From the NCBI GenBank assembly GCA_039815055.1, contig JBCCAA010000062.1, positions 1 to 16,139 on the forward strand: a stretch of 16,139 nt of DNA, given 5' to 3'. The DNA is from UBA5336 sp039815055 (lineage in GTDB: Bacteria > Pseudomonadota > Alphaproteobacteria > Caulobacterales > Hyphomonadaceae). Positions 15,581-16,139 of the stretch are shown piece by piece (within the stretch, counting starts at the first letter, position 1; each line of letters opens with the position of its first letter). The notes under the pieces are model-generated. The model saw only the letters and a program-made list of their open reading frames with translations. It was not told where the DNA came from and made no database searches. Made by a program: the position numbers and the translations under genes.

Positions 15581-16139
15581 TCAGTCTTCGCCAAGTATTA
15601 CGACGCGTTCGAGGTCGCTTCGAGGGTCAAATTCGACACCCGCCAGCGAGGTCGGCCGCGCTAGTTCCCAGTCGGCTTGCTCGGCATCGGGTACGCCCTC
15701 GCGCACCGCGCGGCGCACGACCATGGTGATGATCAACACGCCGGTCAGCAGAGATGCGAAGACGAAAAGACCTTCCGGCCCCAAGCGCGTCATCATCGAC
15801 ACGCCGGCCAGCAGGGGCCCAATCACCGACCCAAACGCCCAGATGAATAGGAGACCGGCCATCAGAGGCGAGATTTCCTCTGGCGCGGCTCGGTCGATCC
15901 CGTGGGCAATCGCCACCCCATAGAACGATAGCGATCCTGCGCCCCACAGCCCGATCAGGGCCAGCGCCAGACCTGGACTCCCTTTACCTACTCCCAAAGC
16001 CAGCGCGCTGGTGGCCAAGAGTGCGACCAGACCCATGCCAGCGATGACGGTGCGGCGGTCCACGCGGTCAGAAATACGTCCGGCTGGCCACTGGCTGATC
16101 AACCCGCCGAGCCAGGCCGCCGCCATGGCAAGCGCGGCA
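15581..16139 (-). CDS. MFS transporter, C-terminal part (5' partial)
   Basis: The reading frame is open to the window edge, so about 185 C-terminal residues are visible. The loop motif GRISDRVDRRTVI, preceded by LISQWPA, is the second copy of the MFS motif A that follows helix 8. Four further membrane helices follow (around TVIAGMGLVALLATSALAL, GLALALIGLWGAGSLSFYGVAIAHG, LMAGLLFIWAFGSVIGPLLAG, and GLFVFASLLTGVLIITMVV). GAGSLSFYGVAIAH and IGPLLAG recall the YcaD-like group of MFS proteins. The tail of about 40 residues is acidic and cytoplasmic. The substrate is unknown. A methionine codon at 16126 is internal to the family and not a start. The gene ends 139 bases before sucC and is probably a separate unit, because a promoter lies in that gap. 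Confidence 0.85.
   Translation of the reverse strand, partial: AALAMAAAWLGGLISQWPAGRISDRVDRRTVIAGMGLVALLATSALALGVGKGSPGLALALIGLWGAGSLSFYGVAIAHGIDRAAPEEISPLMAGLLFIWAFGSVIGPLLAGVSMMTRLGPEGLFVFASLLTGVLIITMVVRRAVREGVPDAEQADWELARPTSLAGVEFDPRSDLERVVILGED

Overview
The window looks like chromosomal DNA from an alphaproteobacterium, most likely of the Caulobacter/Hyphomonas/Maricaulis type. The evidence is moderately high G+C coding DNA, an HslV with the alphaproteobacterial N-terminus, a sucC...sucD-sucA-sucB order, a DUF6768-type membrane protein beside a sigma factor, and a two-lipoyl-domain E2o. The assignment below class level is inference. I see no rRNA, tRNA, insertion sequence or CRISPR array. 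No stretch longer than about 180 bases lacks a gene.

Positions 1-4887 (+ strand) hold the 3' part of a membrane-anchored protein with a degenerate GGDEF domain and an intact EAL domain, followed by the HslVU protease locus. A candidate heat-shock (RpoH-like) promoter lies directly before hslV. hslV and hslU are separated by a multi-pass membrane protein gene that overlaps hslV by 8 bases. Positions 4891-5809 (- strand) hold a small two-helix membrane protein (DUF6768-like) translationally coupled to an ECF-type sigma factor. This pair converges on hslU with only 3 bases between the stops.

Positions 5985-15533 (- strand) form one long colinear run of TCA-cycle genes, read in the order sucC, small lipoprotein, second putative lipoprotein, ribbon-helix-helix antitoxin, PIN-domain toxin, sucD, sucA, sucB, Kir-like channel protein. 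A good sigma-70-type promoter (TTGCGG-16-TATAAC) precedes sucC. SucC/SucD form succinyl-CoA synthetase, and SucA/SucB are E1 and E2 of 2-oxoglutarate dehydrogenase. The usual neighbours mdh (before sucC) and lpd (after sucB) are absent here. A partial MFS transporter lies before sucC, and a channel-like gene occupies the place after sucB.

The points most worth a second look are the 1.7-kb block (lipoproteins plus vapBC-type toxin-antitoxin) that splits sucC from sucD; the lower-G+C Kir-like gene with no TVGYG selectivity filter attached to sucB; a duplicated operator-like repeat before the antitoxin; the membrane gene inside hslVU; and the sigma factor/DUF6768 pair.
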